This document shows, in pieces, positions 44,316-52,728 of a stretch of 64,000 nucleotides of DNA. Where the stretch lies: the NCBI GenBank assembly GCA_024235095.1, contig JACKNC010000001.1, positions 1,277,501 to 1,341,500 on the forward strand. Direction: 5' to 3'. The stretch's first letter is position 1; each line of letters starts with the position of its first letter. Origin of the DNA: Gammaproteobacteria bacterium. GTDB taxonomy: Bacteria > Pseudomonadota > Gammaproteobacteria > Competibacterales > Competibacteraceae. Position numbers and translations under genes: made by a program. The notes under the pieces are model-generated. The model saw only the letters and a list, made by a program, of their open reading frames with translations. It ran no database searches and had not been told where the DNA came from.

Positions 44316-44791
44316 CTAGCCTTCTTAAACGGAAGCTGCAATTCTTCAACGTCTCGCGTGAAATCTAATACAACCTGAATTGGTTCATTTGAGCTACGTC
44401 TATCGTTGTAAACGTCAATATCAGTTTTTAACTGATAACAATCGCCTACAATTTGTTGGCGGCGCTGAGAAAATGATTTTTGAAAATGTTCATGTGGAGC
44501 ATTTTGGTCATCAAGGTCGGCCCATAATGCCAGTGTTTTATTCCCTTTCCTCTTAGTAATTGCATGCTTAGCTCGATAGCGCCTGCCGAATCTATCAGTA
44601 CGGTATTCCTCACGAAACACTTGCGCGATGTCAGCAGCAATTGCGTCGATTACAGTTTTGATATTCGGCTTATGTAATCCATTACGGTAGGCCCATTTAG
44701 CTAACTCATGTGGTTCAATTAACCCATCATCTCGAACTTCACGCTTGTAACGTTCTATATAGTCCTTTATTTGATTTAAGTACGCCGACAT
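44312..44791 (-). CDS. Hypothetical protein, transposon cargo
   Basis: 159 residues from ATG 44791, which has GAGAGG 7 nt upstream; a frame to 44827 would overlap the preceding gene. The N-terminal part (Y-L-N-Q-I-K-D-Y-I-E-R-Y-K-R-E) is helical-looking and the middle very basic. No signal peptide, membrane segment or known motif was seen. It follows the HTH-ImmA/IrrE gene by 11 nt, so it is likely the third gene of the toxin-antitoxin operon. It could be a substrate or accessory factor. Confidence 0.65.
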   Translation of the reverse strand: MSAYLNQIKDYIERYKREVRDDGLIEPHELAKWAYRNGLHKPNIKTVIDAIAADIAQVFREEYRTDRFGRRYRAKHAITKRKGNKTLALWADLDDQNAPHEHFQKSFSQRRQQIVGDCYQLKTDIDVYNDRRSSNEPIQVVLDFTRDVEELQLPFKKAS

Positions 44792-44802
44792 AACTAAACC
44801 TC

Positions 44803-45921
44803 TCAAAATTTCTCTATGAAACCCCATCCATCAACAGGGGCAGACTTAATCACGATATCTCGAATTTTAACTTGATGTTTACGTAGAAAATCGTATCTGT
44901 TTAGCTTCCTCTGTAGCTGACCGACAACTAAGCCTGGATGGATGCCAAGTCTTTGCGCGAATAAACATACCCGTTGCTCACTGAAGTAGGGGGTTACTCT
45001 AGATATAAAATCATCTAGCTCATTTTTTGGCACGCAAAAATCAGCGGCAGCCTGGTTAGCAAGCTGTTCTTCGGTTTCAATCTGTTTATCTATCACCCCC
45101 CCCTCCAAATCTTGATCTAGAATAAATTCCAGTTCTCTACCATGACCTTGGAGTACATGCTCAATTTCATGACGAAGAACAAACCAAAAGTTATCAATGC
45201 GGTCAAGGCGCAAAGACATTGCAATCACTGGCTGATAGTCGCTTAACCAGAAGCAAGCGCCATCTATCTTTGATCCAGATAAATGTTCAATAAATATGAG
45301 CCTAACTCCGCATTCAGCTAAGATACGTACAGCGTGCCTAGCTTCTTCTGGGGATACCAATAATGCACTGATCTTAGATAGTGCATTTCTAAGATATTCC
45401 GTTTTGTATCTTTTTAAGACACACTCCGCAGCAACGGCCTTGGCTCTAAATAACCAAGCCATTTGTTGCATTGTTGCTTCACTATAAGCAGATGATTTCT
45501 TAGCAGCGTGTAGGAAGGATGGATCAGAATCAATGGAAGAAATACCAAAGAACTGTCTGAACTGTTGCTCAAGAACTTCAATATTTTCACTGCCATCAAC
45601 CCACTTTCGCTTGATCATTTCCCGAACTGGGAATCGCGTATACAAAAAAGACCGTCTTGCAATTAAATTGTTTTTCACAGTGACTTTGGAAAGCTGATAT
45701 TGGCTCTCTAAGTTCATCCAAAGCTCTGGCCCTGTGCCAAGCGCATCGCCAAGCTGAATAGCTGTCTCTGGTGTAATCGCTCTTTTCCCGGAAATTATTT
45801 CATTGACCAACCTAGTTGGTCGTCCAATAATTTCTGCTAGTTCGATTTGCGTCCATCCACGAGTCTCTATCTCCTCACGCAAGAATTCTCCAGGAGCAAA
45901 AGTCTCTGCCATTATATTCAT
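44803..45921 (-). CDS. HigA-like HTH antitoxin fused to an ImmA/IrrE metallopeptidase domain
   Basis: 372 residues. The N-terminus (about 8-75) is an XRE/HigA-type helix-turn-helix: P-G-E-F-L-R-E-E-I, W-T-Q-I-E-L-A-E-I-I-G-R-P, I-S-G-K-R-A-I-T-P-E-T-A. The C-terminal third has an ImmA/IrrE zinc-peptidase core with H-E-I-E-H at 251-255 and a downstream N-Q-A-A-A-D-F. It should repress its own promoter, neutralise the toxin encoded just upstream and perhaps be cleaved or cleave under stress. ATG 45921 has GAGGAG 6 nt upstream. The toxin gene precedes it by 17 nt, the HigBA order. Confidence 0.85.
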   Translation of the reverse strand: MNIMAETFAPGEFLREEIETRGWTQIELAEIIGRPTRLVNEIISGKRAITPETAIQLGDALGTGPELWMNLESQYQLSKVTVKNNLIARRSFLYTRFPVREMIKRKWVDGSENIEVLEQQFRQFFGISSIDSDPSFLHAAKKSSAYSEATMQQMAWLFRAKAVAAECVLKRYKTEYLRNALSKISALLVSPEEARHAVRILAECGVRLIFIEHLSGSKIDGACFWLSDYQPVIAMSLRLDRIDNFWFVLRHEIEHVLQGHGRELEFILDQDLEGGVIDKQIETEEQLANQAAADFCVPKNELDDFISRVTPYFSEQRVCLFAQRLGIHPGLVVGQLQRKLNRYDFLRKHQVKIRDIVIKSAPVDGWGFIEKF

Positions 45922-45938
45922 AGTTATCTCCTCAAATA

Positions 45939-46235
45939 TTAGTGGTAATCTAAGATTTCTACAATCACAACCACAGTTTTTGAGGCTGTTTTTTTAAATT
46001 TTATGATTAATCTCCATTGATCATTTAAGCGCATAGAGTATTGATTTGATCGATCTCCTATTAATTTTTCAAAATGTAGCGATTTCATTGCATAGAATGC
46101 TCGCTCGTCTATAGCTGCCCTAATAAATTGAATTCGCATTCGGAATTTACGCACGATACTGTGGGCCAGCCCCTTATCAAAGGAGGCGTCTGTTTCTAGC
46201 CGATGCAACGATATGTCTTCGTATTCAATTTCCAT
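45939..46235 (-). CDS. higB: RelE/HigB-family toxin
   Basis: 98 residues, with the diagnostic HigB stretch L-H-F-E-K-L-I-G-D-R-S-N-Q-Y-S-M-R-L-N-D-Q-W-R-L written with one gap-free pattern at positions 53-76. HigB/RelE toxins are ribosome-dependent mRNA interferases that stop translation. No Shine-Dalgarno is seen; the -10 box lies 7 bp upstream of the ATG, so the message may be nearly leaderless. The gene is followed by its likely antitoxin. Confidence 0.87.
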   Translation of the reverse strand: MEIEYEDISLHRLETDASFDKGLAHSIVRKFRMRIQFIRAAIDERAFYAMKSLHFEKLIGDRSNQYSMRLNDQWRLIIKFKKTASKTVVVIVEILDYH

Positions 46236-46242
46236 CGAATAT

Positions 46243-46271
46243 AGAATATCTGGTTATTCAATTATCGTCAA
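46243..46271 (-). promoter_or_regulatory. Sigma-70-type promoter of the toxin-antitoxin operon
   Basis: On the minus strand: TTGACG (46271-46266), a 17-bp spacer, then TATTCT (46248-46243). Initiation about 7 bp later would fall at or beside the toxin ATG at 46235. Confidence 0.6.
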
Positions 46272-46278
46272 TACCACT

Positions 46279-46295
46279 TTTACACTTAGTGTAAA
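46279..46295. promoter_or_regulatory. Palindromic operator upstream of the toxin-antitoxin operon
   Basis: TTTACAC-TTA-GTGTAAA is a perfect 7+7-bp dyad, 8 bp upstream of the -35 box of the toxin promoter and 75 bp from the transposase ATG. It is the probable binding site for the HTH domain of the antitoxin; it could also influence the divergent transposase gene. Confidence 0.55.
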
Positions 46296-46370
46296 TTTAT
46301 AACTTGATTTATCTTGTCCGGTCAAGCATAATATTCATACTGAATTTAATACTTGAGCGATTAAGCAAGC

Positions 46371-47261
46371 ATGAACAAGCTCTCTCTGAAAGACCAAGCG
46401 CAAATTCTGAATCTATTGGTGGAAGGTAACTCGATGCGCGCCACTTCACGTATTGCCGATGTAAGCATCAACACAGTGACGAAGCTGCTGGTCGATGCGG
46501 GTAGCGCCTGCTTGGCTTACCATGATGAGGTCGTTCATAACATCAACAGCCAGCGCGTTCAGTGTGATGAAATCTGGTCGTTCTGCTATGCCAAAGAAAA
46601 GAACGTGGCTCCAGAACACAAGGGCGAACTGGGGTATGGCGACGTTTACACTTGGACGGCTATCGACGCTGACACCAAATTGGCGCTTTCCTGGTTAGTT
46701 GGGCATCGCGGTCAAGAGTATGCGGAAGCCTTCATTGCTGATCTGGCTTCCCGCCTTCATGGAAGGATTCAACTCACCACAGACGGGCATGGTCCTTATC
46801 TTGGCGCGGTAGAAAAGGTCTTTGGTGGCGCGATTGACTACGCCATGCTGGTGAAGATTTACGAAGGTCAAGGGAAACAAGACCAGCAAAGATATAGCCC
46901 CGCAAGCTTCGTGAAGGCCGAAAAACGCCCTGTTGTCGGCAACCCGGAGCTTAGCGCGGTATCAACCAGCTATGTTGAACGCCAGAATCTCACCATGCGT
47001 ATGGGAATGCGGCGCTTTACCCGGCTTACCAACGGGTTTAGCAAAAAGATTGAAAACCTTGAACACGCCGTTTCCCTGCATTTCATGCATTACAATTTTG
47101 CGCGTATCCATAAAACCTTGCGGGTAACTCCGGCAATGGAAGCGGGTATTTCCGATCACGTTTGGTCACTCGAGGAAATCGCGGGCTTGGTTCCTGAACC
47201 TGTCGCCAAACCACGCGGCCCCTACAAGAAACGAAATCAGGTTTCTGAAATTTCAAACTGA
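46371..47261 (+). CDS. IS1-family transposase
   Basis: 296 residues: an N-terminal HTH (M-R-A-T-S-R-I-A-D-V-S-I-N-T-V-T), then the DDE catalytic residues in Q-C-D-E-I-W-S-F, L-T-T-D-G-H-G-P-Y and S-Y-V-E-R-Q-N-L-T-M. It lacks the N-terminal zinc ribbon of the homologue at 33409-36280, but is otherwise clearly related (D-E-I/L-W-S-F; V-E-R-x-N-L-T). No frameshift is needed to make the whole protein, unlike classical IS1. The last codons overlap the right terminal repeat. It is intact and probably active. Confidence 0.93.
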   Translation: MNKLSLKDQAQILNLLVEGNSMRATSRIADVSINTVTKLLVDAGSACLAYHDEVVHNINSQRVQCDEIWSFCYAKEKNVAPEHKGELGYGDVYTWTAIDADTKLALSWLVGHRGQEYAEAFIADLASRLHGRIQLTTDGHGPYLGAVEKVFGGAIDYAMLVKIYEGQGKQDQQRYSPASFVKAEKRPVVGNPELSAVSTSYVERQNLTMRMGMRRFTRLTNGFSKKIENLEHAVSLHFMHYNFARIHKTLRVTPAMEAGISDHVWSLEEIAGLVPEPVAKPRGPYKKRNQVSEISN

Positions 47262-47270
47262 GACACTACC

Positions 47271-47278
47271 GGCGCTAG
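47271..47278. repeat. Right 8-bp target-site duplication of the TA-bearing transposon
   Basis: GGCGCTAG directly follows the right terminal repeat, identical to 43999-44006. The next 54 bp lead to the flgL stop, with no gene. Confidence 0.9.
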
Positions 47279-47332
47279 CGACGGGGGATTGGGAGGATGC
47301 TGTATAAAAATCAGTTCGAGGCAATCGAGCAA

Positions 47333-48589
47333 TTACCGCAGATAATCAAACAATGACAAACCTTGAATCTTGGCAAATGACTGTTGCGAAGCTTGCAGGG
47401 CGAGCAGTTCTTCGTTTAACCGGGTTGCGGCATCGGCATAATCCACCGCGCCGATGTCGGATTGTAGGGTTTTCAGCTGCAGGTTAAAGTTTTGATTGAC
47501 GTCATCCTGAGCATCCAGCGCGTTCATTCGACTGCCGATCCGGCCCTGCACCAAGTTCAGGTTTCGCATGGACTGATCGATGTCATTCAGCGCATTAGCG
47601 AGCGCCTCCGTCATGATTGCATCTTCAACGGATGTCTGTGAGGGTGTTTCCAGTGTCGTAACCAGATTATCCAACACTTGAAAGATACTCAGGTCTTGCG
47701 CCGCCTTGACCGTAAATTCATCGCCATCTTGAGGCATATCCTCTGGATCAGTGCCTGGATGGCTAATCACAACTTGCATTCCACGGAAATTGATGGGTTG
47801 CCCGGACACATAGCTTTGATTACTTAGTAACGGGGTAGGATTATCAACGCCATTGGTAACTTCGATAATATCGAAAGTGATGTTGCTACCGTCGTTATTA
47901 AATTCAATGCGATATTCATGGCCCAGAAAGTTGTTCTGGAACTCTGTCGGGTCAATGATGCTGCCATCGTTAATCTCGGCATTTCCGGTATTTCTGACAT
48001 TCGCTTTGGTTAGCAGTTGTTCATTGCCTTTACGAATGTTCATAAAGACGCCTTCACCGTGATCGCCAACCGCGACTTGTCGGGATGGGCCAACTTGCAG
48101 CCAGCGTTGTCCCTGGTCGCCATTGTAAACCACCTCGCCATCGCTCACAGTAAAGGGGATGGTTTGTTCAAGGAAACCGGCAAATACATACGCGCCATCC
48201 CCATCCCGGGTATTGGCGATATCCAGTAATTGACTGCGCAGTTCACCGATTTCTGTGGCGATGATTTCACGGTTTTCATCATTCAGCGCTGCATTATTCG
48301 CCTGGATCGTCAATTCTCGCACCCGCTGCAAAAGGTTGCCGCTTTCCCGCACTGCGGTTTCCTCTGCCGCCAGGCGACTATTTGCAATGATGATATTCCG
48401 CCCATATTGTTCATTCAGCTGTACCTGCTTGTGCAATTCCATCAGGCGAGCGCTGTTATTCGGATCATCCGCCGGTTTGAGAATCTTTTGACCGCTGCTA
48501 ATTTCTTCCTGCACTCGGCCCAGTTTCGACAAATGGTCCGTGATCGGCTTGACGCCGCGCTGATAAATCCAATGAGTTGAGATGCGCAT
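47333..48589 (-). CDS. flgL: Flagellar hook-associated protein 3 (hook-filament junction)
   Basis: 418 residues. N-terminal flagellin-like helix with M-R-I-S-T-H-W-I-Y-Q-R-G and L-G-R-V-Q-E-E-I-S-S-G-Q-K-I-L-K-P-A-D-D-P, C-terminal helix with Y-A-D-A-A-T-R-L-N-E-E-L-L-A-L-Q-A. FlgL joins FlgK to the filament. It is last in the leftward operon, 6 nt after flgK. The length is close to the family norm, unlike FlgK and FlgE here. Confidence 0.94.
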   Translation of the reverse strand: MRISTHWIYQRGVKPITDHLSKLGRVQEEISSGQKILKPADDPNNSARLMELHKQVQLNEQYGRNIIIANSRLAAEETAVRESGNLLQRVRELTIQANNAALNDENREIIATEIGELRSQLLDIANTRDGDGAYVFAGFLEQTIPFTVSDGEVVYNGDQGQRWLQVGPSRQVAVGDHGEGVFMNIRKGNEQLLTKANVRNTGNAEINDGSIIDPTEFQNNFLGHEYRIEFNNDGSNITFDIIEVTNGVDNPTPLLSNQSYVSGQPINFRGMQVVISHPGTDPEDMPQDGDEFTVKAAQDLSIFQVLDNLVTTLETPSQTSVEDAIMTEALANALNDIDQSMRNLNLVQGRIGSRMNALDAQDDVNQNFNLQLKTLQSDIGAVDYADAATRLNEELLALQASQQSFAKIQGLSLFDYLR

Positions 48590-48595
48590 GATCGT

Positions 48596-51500
48596 TTAGC
48601 CCTTAACCGCTTCGAGCAGGCTGGTGAACATGGAGTTAGAGGTCTGAATTACTTGGGCTGCAGCCTGATAGGCTTGCTGGAAACGAACCAGATTAGCGGC
48701 TTCTTCGTCCAGGCTGACCCCGGAGATCGATTCTCGGGATAATTCTGATTGTTGGAGCAGCGCTTCCTGGGATTGCAGGGTATTTTCAACCCGTCGGCCC
48801 TGAGCGCCGACCTCAGCGATCATTTGGGCATAGACGCCCCGGAAGTCATTGCCGTCGAGTAATTGCGGCGTGGTTTCCAACTTGACCAGTTCCAGAGCAT
48901 TGCGATTGTCGCCGATGCCGCCCTGGTTGCTTTTAATTTGAAAGGTGTCGCCATCGTTTTGAACGATGAATTCGTCGCCTGCTTGTGGGTCGTTGTTAAT
49001 ATCGACCGTCCAGCCGTAACCAGCAGGGGGGGTTACCGTGCCAAGGCCAGCCCCGCCTGGCGGGGTATAAATGTTGCCGGCGCTGATGGTGACACCATTG
49101 TCAGTCATATCCAGCAGATCGTAGGCCGTGGCGCTGGTGAAGCGAATCTTGACGGTATGGGTTAGATTATCTGCTTGATAATCCGTAATTAATGGTTTCT
49201 CAATAGTTCCAGTTCCAGTATTCTCCGAGCCAGGACTGGCGATAATATCCCCATGCGGTTCGCCGGTAATGTTCACTTCCCATCCATTGTAAGAGATCGC
49301 GTTGCTGGTAGTACTTTTAATCTCGAATCGGTCACCAGCGACCGGTGCGCCGCTGATTTGGAAGGTCGAGCCATAGCGAGAATCCAACGCATTCAGGTCA
49401 ATCGCATTACCGGAAGTATACGGCGAACCGCCGGCTGGGGTCAGTGTGTCGCCGGTGGTGACATCGACAATCTCATACTGGGTAGCGCTGAGAAAGCGAA
49501 TTTCGATGGTATTTCTCAACCTTTCGGCTTCATAGTCGACGATTGCTGGCGCGGTAATGCCGGCGGTTCCTGAATTATCCGCGTCGGCTTGGGCGACCAG
49601 CGGCGGAAAGACGACACCCTTATCCAGAATCGCGTCGGTATCCAGGTCGAATACGTTGAAGGTGTGGTCGCTGGTGAAGCGGATCTCGACCCGGTTTTGC
49701 AGTTCCATTCTGCTGCTGTCGATGACGTTACCGGCGGAGATAACCCCCGATCCTAAATTAGTCGCCGTGGCGGTCGTCGTAATTGGCGCGGCGACAGCGA
49801 CCTTGCGCGGATCGGCCAGCGCCATTTCGAAATTCGCTGAGCCGAGCCGGGTCGGCTGAACCAGAAAACGGTCTCCATATTGAGCGGGACCGCCGCGCAG
49901 GGCTAAGTGCAACCCTTCGTCGCGCATCACATCGTTAAGCGCTGTCAGATCGCCACTGCTTAAAAGCTCCTGGCTGTCCGAGAGTCGCTTGACCGTATAG
50001 CCGGCGCTGATGATAAAAGTGTCCCCGGCTTGTATTGGGCTGGTTCCATCAGTAATCGCAGCATTCCAGCCGTTGTAATCGCCTGTCGCGGGAATCGTCG
50101 CGCCCGAGGTATACGCCTGACCGCTTGCCAGGGTGACCCCCCGGGTATCGTCAATCACATCGTAGGTTGTCGCGTTGGTGAACCGGATTCTGACCGTATT
50201 CGTCAGATTCTCGTCATCCAGATCAGCGATGGTCGGCGTCGAAATCGTCGCGTTTCCTGCATTGGTCAACGTGGCGCGGCTGGCGACGCCGGATGTGAGA
50301 ATTTCGTAGTCGGAGCGAGCCAGATTGCTGCTATCCGCCACCGGTAGCGCCTTGGCTTGGAATACGACGTCACTGCCGGCGTTGTTACCATTGTATGAAG
50401 TGGCTGTTGCGCCGTGCGCGGTGGGTTGCAGCAGGAAGCGGTCACCGTCAGTGACGGTGGCCCCTGAACTCAACTCAACGGTGACGCCATCGACCGTCAA
50501 GGGATTAGTCAGGGTAAAATTGCTGGCGACGATGACGCCATCCGAGAGGCGCGTCAGAGTGTAATTACTGGCGGCGCTGAAGCTGAGTTCGTAGCGCTCT
50601 TTGGTGTTATTCAGCGCCGCCGAGAAAATCGCTGGATTGTCGTCGTTATTGGTCGTATGGGATAGCACGCGGGGTGCGCCGACGTTAAACAGCGCTTCGC
50701 CCAGGTTGCCATCGAGGTCCATGCCCTGTTGATGCTGTTCGTTAAAGGTCTCGGCCAGACCCATCGCCAGCAAGCCTAACCCATCTTGCGCCGGATTGAG
50801 AATGGTGCGACGGAATTCAAAGTAAGCGCCCAGTTCGCCGCTGGTGATATAGCGCTCCAGGTCGCTACCCTCCGCCTGGCCTTCCAGGCGCACGGTGACT
50901 TCCCCTGGGTCAAACCCGGACTGTACCGCGACCAGTTTCTGCGTGTTTATACCGACTACCAACGGTTGGCCATTGCTCAGAAAAACATTCAGAGCGCCAT
51001 TTTCCTCGGCGACTACCTGAATACCCGCCAGTTTGGATAAATCCACCAGCAACTTGTCCCGGCGGTCCAGCAAATCATTAGGCGGATTGGTGTCGGAATC
51101 CGCCGCTTGGGCTACAGCCCGATTGACTTCAGCAATTCCCTGACTGTAATCGTTGATCGTGGCGACAGTATTGGTAATGCTTGTATCGATGGAATCGCGC
51201 AGACTGTTCAGTGCGTCGTCGATGTCCTGAATGCGATTGGTCAGGGTTTCGCCCTCGTCGAGAAACACCTGCCGGGCAGTGATGGAGGTTGGAGAGTCGG
51301 CCAAATCCTGTAGTGAACCGAAGAAGGCTTCCAGATCAGGCGTCAGACCCACGTCAGTGTCGCCGAGCAGAGCGCTGAGTTGGTTGGTCAGGTCATTCAG
51401 TTCTTCATACTGACTGACGCCGCTAGTATGGCCACGCAACTGTTTCATGACAAAATCATCATAGGCGCGGGTCACGCTTTCGACATTGACGCCTGTGCCC

Positions 51501-51661
51501 ATGTAGCCATAAGACTGTTTCTCAGGCGTCGTCGCGCCCAGCTCCACCCGTTGCCGGCTGAAGTAGGGCGTGTTGACGTTGGCGACGTTATGGCCGGTTG
51601 TCGCCATGCCGGCGCGGAAGGCCATCAACCCGCGAATCGCAGTATTCAGAATATCGACCAT
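48596..51661 (-). CDS. flgK: Flagellar hook-associated protein 1, unusually long with repeated inserts
   Basis: 1021 residues, against about 550 in Escherichia coli. The N-terminus (T-T-G-H-N-V-A-N-V-N-T-P-Y-F-S-R-Q-R) and C-terminus (F-Q-Q-A-Y-Q-A-A-A-Q-V-I-Q-T-S-N-S-M-F) are standard FlgK. Residues about 460-905 contain four copies of a beta-rich motif: L-T-N-T-V-R-I-R-F-T (486), L-Q-N-R-V-E-I-R-F-T (654), L-R-N-T-I-E-I-R-F-L (715) and L-T-H-T-V-K-I-R-F-T (833). These probably form surface domains on the outside of the hook-filament junction. Exported by the flagellar type III system, so no cleaved signal. Confidence 0.93.
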   Translation of the reverse strand: MVDILNTAIRGLMAFRAGMATTGHNVANVNTPYFSRQRVELGATTPEKQSYGYMGTGVNVESVTRAYDDFVMKQLRGHTSGVSQYEELNDLTNQLSALLGDTDVGLTPDLEAFFGSLQDLADSPTSITARQVFLDEGETLTNRIQDIDDALNSLRDSIDTSITNTVATINDYSQGIAEVNRAVAQAADSDTNPPNDLLDRRDKLLVDLSKLAGIQVVAEENGALNVFLSNGQPLVVGINTQKLVAVQSGFDPGEVTVRLEGQAEGSDLERYITSGELGAYFEFRRTILNPAQDGLGLLAMGLAETFNEQHQQGMDLDGNLGEALFNVGAPRVLSHTTNNDDNPAIFSAALNNTKERYELSFSAASNYTLTRLSDGVIVASNFTLTNPLTVDGVTVELSSGATVTDGDRFLLQPTAHGATATSYNGNNAGSDVVFQAKALPVADSSNLARSDYEILTSGVASRATLTNAGNATISTPTIADLDDENLTNTVRIRFTNATTYDVIDDTRGVTLASGQAYTSGATIPATGDYNGWNAAITDGTSPIQAGDTFIISAGYTVKRLSDSQELLSSGDLTALNDVMRDEGLHLALRGGPAQYGDRFLVQPTRLGSANFEMALADPRKVAVAAPITTTATATNLGSGVISAGNVIDSSRMELQNRVEIRFTSDHTFNVFDLDTDAILDKGVVFPPLVAQADADNSGTAGITAPAIVDYEAERLRNTIEIRFLSATQYEIVDVTTGDTLTPAGGSPYTSGNAIDLNALDSRYGSTFQISGAPVAGDRFEIKSTTSNAISYNGWEVNITGEPHGDIIASPGSENTGTGTIEKPLITDYQADNLTHTVKIRFTSATAYDLLDMTDNGVTISAGNIYTPPGGAGLGTVTPPAGYGWTVDINNDPQAGDEFIVQNDGDTFQIKSNQGGIGDNRNALELVKLETTPQLLDGNDFRGVYAQMIAEVGAQGRRVENTLQSQEALLQQSELSRESISGVSLDEEAANLVRFQQAYQAAAQVIQTSNSMFTSLLEAVKG

Positions 51662-51693
51662 AATGTGTTCCCTTGCGGGCCTCCGGATTAAAT

Positions 51694-52704
51694 CTAACTC
51701 TTCTCCTTCATTATCGGCCCCGCGTCAGCGGACTTGAGCGTTTCCAGCGCTTCGTCAAATGAGGGGCCATTCATCAAACCCAGGATTTTTCGCGCATACC
51801 GGGGATCGGTGGCGTAACCCGCTTGTTGCAGGGCATTCAGATAAGCCGCGCCATCGTCTACCTGTTCCAAAGCATTCTGATACCGCGGATTGACTTGCAG
51901 GAAATTCACGTAGTCGCTGAAACTTTCGCTATACGACGAATAGGCGCGGAACCCGTCCTTTTGGCGCACCGCCACACCGTTGACGAACTCAAATGTAGAA
52001 TTGACCACCCGCTCGCCGTCCCAACCCCGGTGGGCCTTGATGCCAAACAAGTTGTAACTGGTGCGGCCATCAGCAAAACTCGGCACCGATTTGCCCCAGC
52101 CGGTCTCGTGCGCCGCCTGGGCGATCAACACTTCCGGGGCAACGCCCAACTGGCGTGCGGCATCCTGGGCGTGCGGCCACATCCGGCGGACAAAAGCGAC
52201 TGGCGAAGTCGGTTCGTAGGGCGCGTCATCAACCGGGTAAGGATCATTGGCCGCTTTAGCCGTCGCTACAAAAGGCGTCGGTTTTGGCAGGGGCGCGGGT
52301 GACGGCATTCTGACGCTGGAGCGAATGCGCTGCACCTGGCGCAGCGTCGCTAGCGGATCGCCAATCGTGGTCGGTGAAGTCGGCGGAGTTGGAGAATCGG
52401 CTTCGCCGCCCAATTGCCGAACCAGGGCGTCGCTCAATCCCATTTTGCCCTGTTGCGCTAAGCTCAGCGCCAATTGCTGGTCGAACATGTCACGGTAGAA
52501 CTTGGTCTGGTCGCTGTCCATCAGTCCGTCATCGCCCGGACTGGCGTCGCGCATGCTCTTGAGCATCATCTGGATGAACACCGCTTCAAACTGTTTAGCG
52601 GCTTCACGGAGCGCTTCAGGCGACTTCTGCTGCGCCTTGCGCCGCAGATCGGATAAGCCTTGCAAGTCCGTGTAAACAAAAGCCGAGTCGGTGGCGTTGA
52701 CCAT
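51694..52704 (-). CDS. flgJ: Peptidoglycan hydrolase FlgJ (rod cap + muramidase)
   Basis: 336 residues with both usual domains. The N-terminal rod-cap part is L-R-E-A-A-K-Q-F-E-A-V-F-I-Q-M-M-L-K-S-M; the C-terminal glucosaminidase domain is V-L-I-A-Q-A-A-H-E-T-G-W-G-K-S with catalytic Glu. It makes a hole in peptidoglycan and helps rod assembly in the periplasm. A Pro-rich linker joins the domains. It lies 32 nt upstream of flgK and 24 nt downstream of the SPOR gene. Confidence 0.94.
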   Translation of the reverse strand: MVNATDSAFVYTDLQGLSDLRRKAQQKSPEALREAAKQFEAVFIQMMLKSMRDASPGDDGLMDSDQTKFYRDMFDQQLALSLAQQGKMGLSDALVRQLGGEADSPTPPTSPTTIGDPLATLRQVQRIRSSVRMPSPAPLPKPTPFVATAKAANDPYPVDDAPYEPTSPVAFVRRMWPHAQDAARQLGVAPEVLIAQAAHETGWGKSVPSFADGRTSYNLFGIKAHRGWDGERVVNSTFEFVNGVAVRQKDGFRAYSSYSESFSDYVNFLQVNPRYQNALEQVDDGAAYLNALQQAGYATDPRYARKILGLMNGPSFDEALETLKSADAGPIMKEKS

Positions 52705-52728
52705 AATGATGCCTCCTTCTTCGCCCTA

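Larger units (their letters stand above)
44007..47270 (+). mobile_element. 3.26-kb IS1-family element carrying a toxin-antitoxin cargo
   Basis: The terminal inverted repeats are perfect over 23 bp: GGTAGTGTCTCAGTTTGAAA... at 44007-44029 and its complement at 47248-47270. The element is flanked by the 8-bp duplication GGCGCTAG, so it moved as one unit. The transposase gene lies at the right end, its stop 9 bp from the terminus, the normal place in IS1-type elements. About 2.2 kb of extra DNA separates it from the left end, holding four genes: a Lys/Gly-rich small protein, an unknown 159-residue protein, an HTH-ImmA/IrrE fusion and a RelE/HigB-like toxin. The cargo is AT-richer than the flanks. 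Confidence 0.92.
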
